From contig CACDNT010000007.1 of assembly GCA_902554195.1 (NCBI GenBank), positions 1 through 36,550 of the forward strand: a stretch of DNA of 36,550 nucleotides. Direction: 5' to 3'. This document shows, in pieces, positions 8,580 to 16,813 of the stretch; position 1 is the first letter of the stretch; every line of letters starts with the position of its first letter. Below the pieces are notes generated by a model. The model saw only the letters and a program-made list of their open reading frames with translations. It was not told the DNA's origin and searched no databases. This stretch comes from an uncultured Pelagibacteraceae bacterium (lineage in GTDB: Bacteria; Pseudomonadota; Alphaproteobacteria; Pelagibacterales; Pelagibacteraceae). Made by a program: the position numbers and the translations under genes.

Positions 8580-9751
8580 ATTCTCTCAACACAAATAGCT
8601 ATGCCCATTCCGCCACCTATGCATAGTGTAGCACAACCTTTATTCATTTTCTGTTTTGTCATTTCATGAATAAGCGTAACCAATATTCTAGCACCTGATG
8701 CTCCTATGGGATGGCCTAAAGCTATAGCTCCTCCATTAACATTAACTTTATTCTCGTCAATATCTAACTCACGTATTACTGCAATGCTTTGAGCGGCAAA
8801 AGCTTCATTAATTTCAAAAAGATCTATATCATTTAAATTCCATTTTGCTTTTTTAACTGCTTCACGCACAGCCTCTATTGGCCCAAGACCCATTAGAGTT
8901 GGATCAACTCCAACTGAAGCCCATGAGATTATCTTTACTAATGGTTGAAGTGATTTTTTTTTAGCCTCTTTTAAAGTTGTTAATAATAAAGCAGCAGCAC
9001 CATCATTAATTCCTGATGAGTTTCCAGGTGTCACAGTTCCATCTTTTAAAAATACTGCTTTTAGCTTCTCTAAATCTGTTTTAGTAAGATCTTTCCTTGG
9101 ATGTTCATCTATCTCAAGATTGACACCAGGTTGATTTATTTTGATTAGTTCTTCCTCAAATCTATTAGTATTAATTGCAGTTTCTGTTTTTTTTTGAGAA
9201 TTTAATGCAAAGTCATCCTGATCGGCTCTTGAAATATTAAATTTCTTTGCAACATTTTCAGCAGTTACACCCATATGATAATTATTAAATGCATCCATCA
9301 AGCCATCATTTATCATTGTATCAATTAAATTTTTCTCTGAAATTTTTTTATTATCCCGATAAAAAATTGAATGTGGAGCTAATGACATATTTTCTTGGCC
9401 ACCAGAAATTACATTTTTTACCTCTCCTAATTTAATTGATTGAAAACCCGAAATTACAGCTCTAAGTCCTGAACCGCAAACTTGATTTACTAAATGGGCC
9501 GGTTTAGAAATATGTATACCCGCATTTATTGCGGCTTGTCTTGCGGGATTTTGGCCTCCACCAGCTGTAAGTACTTGACCCATAATAACCTCATCAATAT
9601 CGTCTTTATCTAATTTACTTTTTCTTAAAATTTCCTTAATAACAATAGATCCCAACTTATCAGCACTTAATTCTTTAAGGGATCCTTTATAAGCTCCAAT
9701 TGGAGTTCTAATAGCCTCCACAACTACAACTTCATTCATTGAATTATTCAT
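8576..9751 (-). CDS. phaA: Acetyl-CoA acetyltransferase (thiolase)
   Basis: This biosynthetic-type thiolase condenses two acetyl-CoA to acetoacetyl-CoA, or does the reverse. At 391 residues it has the usual length. Cys92 in [10 protein letters not shown] is the acyl-carrying nucleophile, His347 in [15 protein letters not shown] and Cys377 in CIGGGMGIA complete the active site. A second Met at residue 5 would be an equally good start. No phaB or phaC is adjacent, so a polyhydroxyalkanoate role is not shown; fatty-acid or ketone metabolism (atoB) is as likely. The symbol is a family-level choice. Confidence 0.93.
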   Translation of the reverse strand: MNNSMNEVVVVEAIRTPIGAYKGSLKELSADKLGSIVIKEILRKSKLDKDDIDEVIMGQVLTAGGGQNPARQAAINAGIHISKPAHLVNQVCGSGLRAVISGFQSIKLGEVKNVISGGQENMSLAPHSIFYRDNKKISEKNLIDTMINDGLMDAFNNYHMGVTAENVAKKFNISRADQDDFALNSQKKTETAINTNRFEEELIKINQPGVNLEIDEHPRKDLTKTDLEKLKAVFLKDGTVTPGNSSGINDGAAALLLTTLKEAKKKSLQPLVKIISWASVGVDPTLMGLGPIEAVREAVKKAKWNLNDIDLFEINEAFAAQSIAVIRELDIDENKVNVNGGAIALGHPIGASGARILVTLIHEMTKQKMNKGCATLCIGGGMGIAICVERI

Positions 9752-9823
9752 AATAATTTAAATTTATCTTAGAATTAAAATACACTAAAAAATGATATAG
9801 AATAATATATAAAATTTAAAAAT

Positions 9824-9900
9824 GCGCCTGTAGCTCAACTGGATAGAGCGCTTGGCTACGGACCAGGAGGTTCTGGGTTCGACTCCTAGCAGGCGCACCA
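9824..9900 (+). tRNA. tRNA-Arg (anticodon ACG)
   Basis: The 77-base cloverleaf folds with acceptor GCGCCTG/CAGGCGC, D stem GCTC/GAGC, anticodon stem CTTGG/CCAGG with loop CTACGGA (anticodon ACG, read as ICG for CGU/CGC), T stem CTGGG/CCTAG with TTCGACT loop, discriminator A, and an encoded CCA at 9898-9900. Confidence 0.97.
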
Positions 9901-9915
9901 TTAATAAGATAAATT

Positions 9916-10014
9916 ATGATGAAATGGCTAATCAAATCCTCTCTTCAAATGTCTGTTATTTATTTTTTTATAATTATTCTTATAGTTTTACTTATTTTAA
10001 CTTTTATACTTTAA
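9916..10014 (+). CDS. Possible 32-residue single-span membrane peptide
   Basis: Between tRNA-Arg and the thioesterase gene an ATG (9916, or 9919) opens 32 codons. The product has a short polar head (MMKWLIKSSLQ) followed by one strongly hydrophobic stretch to the end. The stop is 6 bases before the thioesterase start, which is operon-like spacing. AT-rich DNA readily encodes chance hydrophobic peptides, so this is weak. No family is recognised. Confidence 0.3.
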   Translation: MMKWLIKSSLQMSVIYFFIIILIVLLILTFIL

Positions 10015-10020
10015 CAAATT

Positions 10021-10425
10021 ATGTCTAATTCATTTGAACAAATCAGTTTAAAGCATGGTTTTATGAAACATAATGGTGGTGTTATGTTTAGAAATATCTC
10101 TGAAAGTGAATATGAATTTAAATCAGTTATTAATGAAAATCATTTGAACGCAGCAGGCATTACTCATGGAGGATATTTGGCAGCTTTGATAGACGCTGGA
10201 GCAGGGACAGCAGCACATCGTAGTGCCGAAAATGCACCATGTGTAACAATTTCATTAGATCTTAAATACATCGGTGCTTCAAAAATTGGCGATGAAATTA
10301 TAGGGCATGTAAAAATTTTAAAAAAAACGAAAACTTTAGTATTTTTATTTTGTGAATTAAAATGTAATAACAAAATAATTACATCTGCTTCTGGAGTTTG
10401 GAAAATTCTTAAAATAAAGTCTTAA
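10021..10425 (+). CDS. PaaI-type hotdog-fold thioesterase
   Basis: The 134-residue protein matches the PaaI/YdiI hotdog-fold acyl-CoA thioesterase pattern. HLNAAGITHGGYLAALIDAGAG (residues 41-62) carries the conserved HGG and the acidic residue on the hotdog helix, and the second half is beta-rich, ending SGVWKIL. Such enzymes hydrolyse acyl- or aryl-CoA esters; the substrate cannot be read from sequence. It precedes the helicase gene by 172 bases and could be separately transcribed. Confidence 0.88.
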   Translation: MSNSFEQISLKHGFMKHNGGVMFRNISESEYEFKSVINENHLNAAGITHGGYLAALIDAGAGTAAHRSAENAPCVTISLDLKYIGASKIGDEIIGHVKILKKTKTLVFLFCELKCNNKIITSASGVWKILKIKS

Positions 10426-10597
10426 AATTTAGTATTTGAGGTAATTTGGACAATAGATTGTATTATGTTAGACTAACCTCTCAACAACTTGAAATGAGAA
10501 CTTTTTATAGAACGATTCGGTCATGTTTTAGTCTATTTTTGTTCTTCAAGAGCAACTACATCTTGTAGGTAAAATATTTAAGATACCAAAGATAGAA
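10426..10597 (+). promoter_or_regulatory. Leader region of the helicase operon with two abutting hairpins
   Basis: The 172 bases before the helicase hold no convincing gene. At 10539-10555 a 7-bp stem (one G-U pair) with a three-base loop is followed at once by a 5-bp stem with loop TCT at 10556-10568 (CTACA/TGTAG), ending 29 bases before the ATG. They may form leader RNA structure for the helicase mRNA. No T run follows, so a terminator is unlikely. Confidence 0.3.
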
Positions 10598-13075
10598 ATG
10601 AATAAAAATAAAATTACGGCAGTGCTTGGCCCAACAAATACTGGCAAAACCCACTTAGCAATTGAAACGATGCTCTCTTTTGATACTGGGATGATTGGTT
10701 TTCCATTAAGACTTTTAGCTAGAGAAGTCTATGACAAAGTTATCAAAAAAACTAAATATGACGAAGTTGCTTTAATAACTGGTGAAGAGAAGATTATACC
10801 TTCGAATGCAAAATATTTTTTGTGCACAGTAGAGTCGATGCCAATAGATAAAGATTTAGAATTTGTAGGTGTTGATGAAATTCAAATGTGTGCAGACCAT
10901 GAACGAGGTCATATTTTTACTGACAGACTACTTAATATTAGAGGTAGTAAACTTACAATGTTTATGGGTTCAAATACAATTAAAGGAATAATTTCAAAAT
11001 TAAATGACGATATAGAATTCATAGATAGAAAAAGATTATCTAAACTCACTTACTCGGGTCACAAAAAAATTTCACGTATTAATAGAAAAACGGCAATTAT
11101 AGCTTTTTCGACAGAAGAAGTTTATGCAATAGCAGAATTAATACGAAGACAGAAAGGTGGAGCTGCAATTGTTATGGGATCTTTGAGTCCAAAAACAAGG
11201 AATGCACAAGTAGACTTATACCAATCAGGTGACGTTGATTTTTTAGTGGCAACCGATGCAATTGGAATGGGTATAAATATGGATTTAGATCAAGTGTATT
11301 TTTCAAATCTAAAAAAGTTTGATGGAAAAAAATTAAGGAAACTTAATCTATCTGAGATAGGCCAAATTGCTGGAAGAGCAGGTAGATATCTCAATGATGG
11401 TAATTTCGGCATCACAGGTGATTGTAAAGAAATTACAGCTGAAGAAGTCGAACTTTTAGAAAATCATAAATTTGAAAATATTAGAACATTATTTTGGAGG
11501 AATTCAGATTTAAATTTTAACAATCCCAACTCGTTATTAAAATCGCTTGAAGAGAGGCCAAATAAAGATTGGCTTAGAAAGATTCATGAGTGTGAAGATG
11601 AAAAGGTTTTAAAATATTTCTTAAAGAGGTTGGACTTATATAATTTGCCAAATGTAAAAGATACGCTGTCACTGCTTTGGGAATGCTGTCAAATTCCAGA
11701 CTTTGTTAAAAAAACCTACGGTAATCACATCGATGTCGTTGAAAAAGTATTTAATTTTTTAAAAAGTGATAAGGGAAAAATATCAGATAATTTTATGCAT
11801 TTTCAGCTTATGAAACTGGATAAATTGGACGGAAATGTAGATTCTTTAGCAAATAGAATTGCAAATGTGAGAACTTGGTCATATGTTTCAAATAAAAACA
11901 ATTGGGTTGAAAATCAAAATTATTGGATTGAAAAAACTAAACTCTTAGAGGACAAACTTTCAGATAGACTTCATGAAGAACTCACAAAAACATTTATTGA
12001 TAAAAGAGCAAGTGTGCTTGCCAGAGGTTTAAAACAAGATATGGAATTTGATACTAAAATTTTAGAAAATAATAATGTAATGATCGATGATCAATTTATA
12101 GGTAGAATAAATGGACTCAAATTAGAACTAGATCTCAAGAAAGGAGCTTTAGAGACTGATATTAAATCTCTAAAAAAAGCTGCAAGAAAGACGATAGGAC
12201 CAGAGCTAGAAAAAAGAATTCAAATTGTGATTGATACAGGGTTAGTTGAATTAAAAAATGACTCTAAGATTTATTGGAATAATTCAACGATTGGTAGGTT
12301 AATTCCTGGTAAAGATTATTTAAGTCCTAACATAGAATTATTGGTGGATGACATGTTAGAGCAAAATCAAAAAAGTAAATTAATTACTTTTTTAGAAAAA
12401 TGGTTAAAGAATAAAATTTCAACAGTTTTAAAAAGTCTCTATGATTTAAAAGATTTAAAAGATAAGAATTCATCTATAAAAGCCTTAGCTTATCAACTTT
12501 ATGAAAATAATGGTGTCATTAAGAGAGATAAGATAACTGAATATTTAAAGAAATTAGACCAAAATGATAGAAAAATTTTAAGAGACCTGGGTGTAAAATT
12601 TGGTAGATACCATGTCTTCTTATTTAAATTAATCAAACCAGAGCCAGTTTCGTTAAGAACACTGTTGTGGAAAAATCATAATCAAAAATACTTCAATTTA
12701 GAACCTCCAACATTTGGTCTAAATTTTTTAAAAGATAACAAAATTCAGAACAAAAATTTTATGTTACTTTGTGGATTTGAAAAATTTAATAATTTCTATA
12801 TTAGAATAGACATCTTAGAGAGATTATTTGTACAAATAATAAATTCAGATAAAAAAGATATGAAGGAAATAAAAATGATACCAGAGATGTTAAATTTATT
12901 AGGATGTAATAAAGATGACTTTAAACAACTACTTAAAGCTATGAGTTATAAAATTTTGGAAAAAAATAATGAAGTTTTCTTTAAATATATTCCAAAAAAG
13001 AAGGCAAAGTTTCAAAATGAAAAGAATATAAAAGAAAATCCTTTTGGTGTCCTAAAAAATTTAAATCTTAATTAA
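10598..13075 (+). CDS. SUV3-like superfamily 2 RNA helicase
   Basis: This 825-residue protein resembles mitochondrial SUV3 and the alphaproteobacterial helicases placed next to fdxA and carD. GPTNTGKT at 11-18 is the Walker A motif, DEIQ at 93-96 the Walker B, and QIAGRAGRY at 256-264 helicase motif VI. MGSLSPKTRNAQVDLY and ATDAIGMGINM lie in the second RecA domain. The C-terminal half is long, charged and lysine-rich without motifs I can name. SUV3 unwinds RNA for degradation in mitochondria; in bacteria the role is not established, so RNA turnover is inference. It heads a tight run with the TerB-like gene 4 bases downstream, then ferredoxin and carD. Confidence 0.88.
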   Translation: MNKNKITAVLGPTNTGKTHLAIETMLSFDTGMIGFPLRLLAREVYDKVIKKTKYDEVALITGEEKIIPSNAKYFLCTVESMPIDKDLEFVGVDEIQMCADHERGHIFTDRLLNIRGSKLTMFMGSNTIKGIISKLNDDIEFIDRKRLSKLTYSGHKKISRINRKTAIIAFSTEEVYAIAELIRRQKGGAAIVMGSLSPKTRNAQVDLYQSGDVDFLVATDAIGMGINMDLDQVYFSNLKKFDGKKLRKLNLSEIGQIAGRAGRYLNDGNFGITGDCKEITAEEVELLENHKFENIRTLFWRNSDLNFNNPNSLLKSLEERPNKDWLRKIHECEDEKVLKYFLKRLDLYNLPNVKDTLSLLWECCQIPDFVKKTYGNHIDVVEKVFNFLKSDKGKISDNFMHFQLMKLDKLDGNVDSLANRIANVRTWSYVSNKNNWVENQNYWIEKTKLLEDKLSDRLHEELTKTFIDKRASVLARGLKQDMEFDTKILENNNVMIDDQFIGRINGLKLELDLKKGALETDIKSLKKAARKTIGPELEKRIQIVIDTGLVELKNDSKIYWNNSTIGRLIPGKDYLSPNIELLVDDMLEQNQKSKLITFLEKWLKNKISTVLKSLYDLKDLKDKNSSIKALAYQLYENNGVIKRDKITEYLKKLDQNDRKILRDLGVKFGRYHVFLFKLIKPEPVSLRTLLWKNHNQKYFNLEPPTFGLNFLKDNKIQNKNFMLLCGFEKFNNFYIRIDILERLFVQIINSDKKDMKEIKMIPEMLNLLGCNKDDFKQLLKAMSYKILEKNNEVFFKYIPKKKAKFQNEKNIKENPFGVLKNLNLN

Positions 13076-13079
13076 AACT

Positions 13080-13490
13080 ATGTTTTTTAAAAAAGATAAA
13101 AATGAAAATAATGATTTATCTAAAGTAGCTGCACTTTTAATTCACGCAGCTAAAATTGATGAAAACTTTTCAAAAAGTGAAGAAACGATTATAAAACAAG
13201 CTCTTTTACAAATAGGTGCAAACGATGAAAATTTAGAAAAAATATTTTTAGATGGAAAAAAAATTGAAGAAAATTCAAATCAAATTTTAGAGTTTACAAA
13301 AGAAGTTAAAAATATGAAAGAAAATGATAAAATCAAAATAGTTGAGACACTTTGGAAAATAATTTACTCAAATAGTGAAGCAGATATTTATGAGACAAGT
13401 TTAATGAGAAGATTAGGTGGATTATTATATATTGACAGTAAATTAATGGGCAATATTAAAGAAAAAATTAGAAGAGAAATAATAAAATGA
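13080..13490 (+). CDS. TerB-like (tellurite-resistance/DUF533-type) helical protein
   Basis: The 136-residue protein is acidic and helical. [20 protein letters not shown] near the start and the later [22 protein letters not shown] match the TerB-fold pattern, in which paired acidic loops may bind metal. It is not evidence for tellurite resistance. It follows the helicase by 4 bases and overlaps the ferredoxin start by 4 bases (ATGA), so it is in the same operon. The precise role is unknown. Confidence 0.75.
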   Translation: MFFKKDKNENNDLSKVAALLIHAAKIDENFSKSEETIIKQALLQIGANDENLEKIFLDGKKIEENSNQILEFTKEVKNMKENDKIKIVETLWKIIYSNSEADIYETSLMRRLGGLLYIDSKLMGNIKEKIRREIIK

Positions 13491-13813
13491 CTTACATAGT
13501 AAATGATAAATGTATCAAATGTAAACTAATGGATTGTGTTGAAGTTTGTCCTGTTGATTGTTTTTATGAGGGAAAAAATATGCTTGTAATTAAACCTGAT
13601 GAGTGTATAGATTGTGGCGTTTGCGAACCAGAGTGCCCGGTAGATGCAATAAAAGCTGATACTGAAACAGGTAGCGAAAAATGGTTAGAAATCAATAGGA
13701 AGTATTCTGAAATCTGGCCCAATATAAGTGAAAAAAAAGATCCACCTTCGGATCATGAAAAATATAAGAATGAGCAAAATAAGTTTGAAAAATATTTTAA
13801 AGAAAACCTTTAA
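13487..13813 (+). CDS. fdxA: 7Fe ferredoxin (3Fe-4S/4Fe-4S)
   Basis: A 108-residue soluble ferredoxin of the Azotobacter FdI/FdxA type. Cys9, 17 and 50 fit the 3Fe-4S cluster and Cys21, 40, 43 and 46 the 4Fe-4S cluster; Cys12 is the usual extra cysteine. The C-terminal part ([18 protein letters not shown]) is the standard FdxA tail. Its electron partner is unknown. The 3' end is overlapped by the likely carD start. fdxA next to carD is common in Alphaproteobacteria. Confidence 0.93.
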   Translation: MTYIVNDKCIKCKLMDCVEVCPVDCFYEGKNMLVIKPDECIDCGVCEPECPVDAIKADTETGSEKWLEINRKYSEIWPNISEKKDPPSDHEKYKNEQNKFEKYFKENL

Positions 13814-14627
13814 AAAAAAATCAAAAATACGAAAATTAAAAAAAGTCACAAAAGCAAAAAAACCTAAAGTTAAAAAAGCCAAAAAGATAAAAAAAATAAT
13901 CAAAGTATTATCAAAAGTTTCAAAAAAATCGGTTAAAAAAATTGAGAAAAATGATGCTCAATCAGAAAGCTTAAGAATTCCAAAAAATAATGAATTAAAA
14001 CCAGAAATTAAAAAAGTTAAAAAACAAAGCACAGAGAAAAGAGAATATAAAATTAAAGACTATGTAGTCTATCCTAAGCATGGGGTTGGCCAAATTACAG
14101 AATTTAAGAAGATAAATATTGGAGGAATTGATGTAGAAACATACATCATTAAATTCGAAAAAGATAAAGCAAATGGAATGGTACCAGTAAATAAACAATC
14201 TAATTTGCGTCCACTCTCTACAATTAATCAAGTAAACAAAAGTATATCAATTTTAAAAAGTAAACCCAAAATTAAAAGATCTATGTGGAGTAGACGAGCA
14301 CAGGAGTACGAAGCAAAAATTTCATCTGGAAAAATTTATGAACTTGCAGAAGTTGTTAGAGATTTAAATAAAGGAGATGATATAATGATTGATCAATCTT
14401 ACAGTGAAAGACAGCTATTTGAAAAGGCTTATGAAAGGATTATTACGGAATTTCAAATAGTTTTGAATGTCTCAAAAGAGGATACACAAAAAAAATTAGA
14501 TAAAGCTCTAAAAAGAAATCTTAATAAAGAAATTAAAGAAGAAAACAAAGCTCCAAAAACATCAAGCAGTAATGATTTAACTGTTGAGGAACCAATTTCG
14601 GATGTTGAAGAGCAAATTGAGGATTAA
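13770..14627 (+). CDS. carD: CarD-family RNA polymerase-binding regulator with a lysine-rich N-terminal extension
   Basis: CarD-type proteins bind the RNA polymerase beta subunit and stabilise open complexes. The CarD domain begins near residue 92 ([18 protein letters not shown]) and runs through a helical part with [14 protein letters not shown]. An acidic tail ends the protein. The N-terminal 90 residues are unusual, with about 35 lysines plus Ala, Val and Ser; typical alphaproteobacterial CarD starts almost directly at the domain. The frame has no later ATG before the domain. I chose ATG 13770 (285 residues), which overlaps fdxA by 44 bases; ATG 13755 or GTG 13728 are alternatives. A terminator follows immediately. 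Confidence 0.85.
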   Translation: MSKISLKNILKKTFKKKSKIRKLKKVTKAKKPKVKKAKKIKKIIKVLSKVSKKSVKKIEKNDAQSESLRIPKNNELKPEIKKVKKQSTEKREYKIKDYVVYPKHGVGQITEFKKINIGGIDVETYIIKFEKDKANGMVPVNKQSNLRPLSTINQVNKSISILKSKPKIKRSMWSRRAQEYEAKISSGKIYELAEVVRDLNKGDDIMIDQSYSERQLFEKAYERIITEFQIVLNVSKEDTQKKLDKALKRNLNKEIKEENKAPKTSSSNDLTVEEPISDVEEQIED

Positions 14628-14670
14628 AAAAAAACGCCTCTCACACAAAAAGTTATGAGAAGCGTTTTTT
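14628..14670. terminator. Bidirectional intrinsic terminator between carD and the 25-codon gene
   Basis: An A-run leads into ACGC, a mismatch, then TCTCA; after a 12-base loop come TGAGA, a mismatch, GCGT and six T. The A-run and T-run pair as stem extensions and give a U-tract on both strands, so the hairpin can stop carD (plus) one base after its stop codon and the small gene (minus) 18 bases after its stop. It is the only clear intrinsic terminator I find in the window. Confidence 0.85.
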
Positions 14671-14688
14671 ATAAAGAATACTAAGTTA

Positions 14689-14766
14689 TTATCTTCTTCT
14701 TCTTTTTTTAGCTTTTTTCTTAGCTTTTTTCTTAGCCTTCTTTGCTTTTTTTCTTCTCTTAGGCAT
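14689..14766 (-). CDS. 25-residue Lys/Arg/Ala-only basic peptide
   Basis: A minus-strand ATG at 14766 opens 25 codons and a TAA. The product starts MPKRRKKAKKAKKKAKKKAK and ends in four arginines; after Met-Pro it contains only Lys, Arg and Ala. A strong Shine-Dalgarno, GGGAG, lies 6 bases before the ATG, rare in this window. Upstream are a promoter-like TTGACA and a hairpin, and downstream a shared terminator, so it has a complete transcription unit. A 12-base unit is repeated in tandem at 14710-14733. The composition recalls histone H1 tails or tiny ribosomal proteins such as eukaryotic eL41, but no homology is claimed. A nucleic-acid-binding role is inference. Confidence 0.72.
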   Translation of the reverse strand: MPKRRKKAKKAKKKAKKKAKKRRRR

Positions 14767-14784
14767 CTTTAGCTCCCTTTTTTA

Positions 14785-14815
14785 GTTAAACGAATCAAAA
14801 TGATTCGTAATTAAC
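14785..14815 (-). promoter_or_regulatory. Leader hairpin of the 25-codon gene
   Basis: ACGAATCA (14790-14797) and TGATTCGT (14801-14808) are perfect inverted arms around AAA, and GTTAA (14785-14789) pairs with TTAAC (14811-14815) across a two-base bulge, giving a 13-bp stem. It ends 19 bases before the ATG, leaving the Shine-Dalgarno free. If the predicted promoter is right, the stem forms the very 5' end of the mRNA. It could protect the RNA or be a DNA operator. Confidence 0.55.
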
Positions 14816-14818
14816 TTA

Positions 14819-14847
14819 TTTTTATTTTTTTATACACGTTATGTCAA
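14819..14847 (-). promoter_or_regulatory. Predicted promoter of the 25-codon gene
   Basis: On the minus strand a perfect -35 box TTGACA (14842-14847) is followed after 17 bases by TAAAAA (14819-14824) as a weak -10. Transcription would start near 14812, at the base of the leader hairpin. The AT-rich context makes the -10 uncertain. Confidence 0.4.
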
Positions 14848-14965
14848 TTCTTTAATTGAAGTATAAAATTTTGAAAAAAAATTTTTATAAAAATATAATT
14901 TTAAATTTTTAAAAGTGTAAAAAAGTTAGTGTTTATGCGCTTTATAATCAAATATTTTTAATAAA

Positions 14966-16666
14966 TTAATAAAGTTTTTCTAAATCATCTTTATATTTAT
15001 CTAAAATTTTTTTTCTTTTTAATTTTAATGTTGGTGTTAACATTCCATTTTCAATTGAAAATTCTTCCTCGATTAATTTAAATTTTTTAACTTTTTCAAC
15101 TAAAGATAAAGTTTTATTAATATTTTCTAAAAAAATTTCAATTTCTTTTCTATTTTTGGTGCTTTCAGAGACAATTAACGCAACTAAATAAGTTTTTTTG
15201 TCCCCATAAACAAAACTTTGTTTAATTTTTTCATTTAAACATAATAAATTTTCAATTTTAGATGGTGAAATGTTGTCACCACCAAGATTAACTATTATTT
15301 CTTTTTTTCTATCAGTAATTTTTAAATTTCCATCTTCTGTGATCTCTCCAATATCACCAGTGTGCAACCAGCCATTTCTTATTACATCAGTTGTTTCCTT
15401 TTTCATGTTCCAATAACCAAGCATGACATTTTCACCTTTAACTAAGATTTCACCATCCGCAGCTATATTTACCTGGTTTGTTTTAAAAGGAGGACCTACT
15501 GTATCGATTTTGATTTTTCCAGGAATATTACAGCTTACAACAGGTGAGGCCTCTGTAAGACCGTAGCCTTGGAGTGTTGGTAATCCTATTGCATTTAAAA
15601 ATTCTCCAATTTTTTGATCTAAAGCACCTCCCCCAGATACAAAAGCCTTTAGTTTTCCACCAAACTGATTTTTAATCTTTTTTCTTACAAGTTTTTCACA
15701 AAAAAAATTAATTAATTTTTCTCTCAATGTTAAATTCTCATTATTTAGTTTTTTGGTACCAAGTGAGATAGTGGATAATATCAGTTTTTTCTTAAACCCT
15801 TTTTGTTTTGAAAAATTCATTGAAATTTTACTGAACAAATTTTGATAAAATCTTGGAACAGCTGTCATAATCGTGGGTTTTGCAACGGACATATTGGATA
15901 ATAACTTCTCTAGACTTTCGGCATAATAAATTTTTGCACCAAGTGAAATTTGAACAAATTGAACTGCATGCTCATATGAATGAGATAATGGTAACCATGT
16001 TAAAAAAGTAGGTTCACTATCCTGAACTAGTTGGTTTAATATTTCTTGAGCTCCCTCACAATTTGATAAAATTCCTCCATGACTAAGCATTACTCCTTTA
16101 GGATTACCAGTCGTTCCAGATGTATAAATTATACAGGCAAGATCTTTCCTTTCAAGATTTTGATTAAAACTAGTATGAATATCTAATTTCTTTTTTTTTA
16201 AATATGCATCAAATATATTTTCAAGGTTCTCAACTCTTTCATTTATATTTTCAATAGATAAAACTTTTATTTCCTCTGAAATAAATTTTTGTATTTTTTT
16301 TAATTGGATTTCATTAGAGACTATACAAATTTTTGGCTTACAATCATTAATGATGTATTCATAATCTTTCTCTGAATAAGTTGTAAATAGTGGAACCGTT
16401 ACTCCGCCTGCATTCATAATCGATATATCAGAGATAAGCCACTCTGGTCGGTTTTCAGATAATAGTATACATCGGTCTCCATCAGCTAAATTTGTTCTTA
16501 AGTATTCAGATAAAATTTGAATTTTTAACGCAACTTGTTCCCAAGTAAAAAAATTTTTTTCATTTTCTTTTAACCATTTTAAAAATGGCTTATCGGCAAC
16601 TGAGTTTATTTCTTTATACTTGGAAAAAAAAAGTTCTACTAAACTGTTTATTCTACTTAATTGCAT
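14966..16666 (-). CDS. Long-chain acyl-CoA synthetase (AMP-forming)
   Basis: The 566-residue ANL-superfamily enzyme activates a fatty acid to acyl-AMP and then acyl-CoA. YTSGTTGNPKG at 181-191 is the phosphate-binding loop, GYGLTEASPVVS the adenine/substrate motif, GWLHTGDIG the ATP-ribose motif and DRKKEIIVNLGGDNISP the hinge region. The C-terminal LTPTLKLKRKKI is typical of long-chain (FAA/FadD15-like) members. The substrate chain length is inferred. The ATG at 16666 lies only 4 bases after the CCA end of tRNA-Leu on the same strand, so the two must share a transcript. Confidence 0.92.
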   Translation of the reverse strand: MQLSRINSLVELFFSKYKEINSVADKPFLKWLKENEKNFFTWEQVALKIQILSEYLRTNLADGDRCILLSENRPEWLISDISIMNAGGVTVPLFTTYSEKDYEYIINDCKPKICIVSNEIQLKKIQKFISEEIKVLSIENINERVENLENIFDAYLKKKKLDIHTSFNQNLERKDLACIIYTSGTTGNPKGVMLSHGGILSNCEGAQEILNQLVQDSEPTFLTWLPLSHSYEHAVQFVQISLGAKIYYAESLEKLLSNMSVAKPTIMTAVPRFYQNLFSKISMNFSKQKGFKKKLILSTISLGTKKLNNENLTLREKLINFFCEKLVRKKIKNQFGGKLKAFVSGGGALDQKIGEFLNAIGLPTLQGYGLTEASPVVSCNIPGKIKIDTVGPPFKTNQVNIAADGEILVKGENVMLGYWNMKKETTDVIRNGWLHTGDIGEITEDGNLKITDRKKEIIVNLGGDNISPSKIENLLCLNEKIKQSFVYGDKKTYLVALIVSESTKNRKEIEIFLENINKTLSLVEKVKKFKLIEEEFSIENGMLTPTLKLKRKKILDKYKDDLEKLY

Positions 16667-16670
16667 AATT

Positions 16671-16755
16671 TGGTGGGCGAAGAGAGAATCGAACTCTCAC
16701 TTCTTGCGAAACACGATTTTGAGTCGTGCGCGTCTACCAGTTCCGCCATTCGCCC
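16671..16755 (-). tRNA. tRNA-Leu (anticodon CAA)
   Basis: On the minus strand the 85-base tRNA has acceptor GGGCGAA/TTCGCCC, anticodon stem CACGA/TCGTG with loop CTCAAAA (anticodon CAA, codon UUG), a long class II variable arm, T arm GAGAG-TTCGATT-CTCTC, discriminator A and an encoded CCA (16671-16673). The long variable arm supports Leu. Confidence 0.96.
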
Positions 16756-16761
16756 CGATTG

Positions 16762-16778
16762 TTTAATAATTTATTAAA
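16762..16778. promoter_or_regulatory. AT-only palindrome between tRNA-Leu and the YqaA gene
   Basis: TTTAATAA and TTATTAAA flank a central T in the 58-base divergent gap. It could be a shared promoter element or operator, but with only A and T in the arms chance is a real possibility. Confidence 0.25.
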
Positions 16779-16813
16779 TAGTATAAGAACTAAAATTATA
16801 TTAAAACCAAAAA

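Noticed and set aside
10523..10597. Possible N-terminal extension of the helicase with an in-frame stop after ATG TTT
   Set aside because: The frame after the TAG is open, but the helicase already starts close to its Walker A motif like its relatives, so a frameshift is not needed.
13685..13903. Minus-strand Phe/Ile-rich open frame opposite fdxA/carD
   Set aside because: It is the complement of lysine codons in the CarD extension; the Phe-rich product has no protein character and two real genes lie opposite.
14710..14733. 12-base tandem repeat and the 33271 repeat considered as CRISPR
   Set aside because: Only two units each, no unique spacers of similar length, and no cas genes; the first is coding Lys-Ala repeats.
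14830..14838. TTATACACG, one base from a DnaA box
   Set aside because: It is alone, away from dnaA, and expected by chance in DNA this AT-rich.
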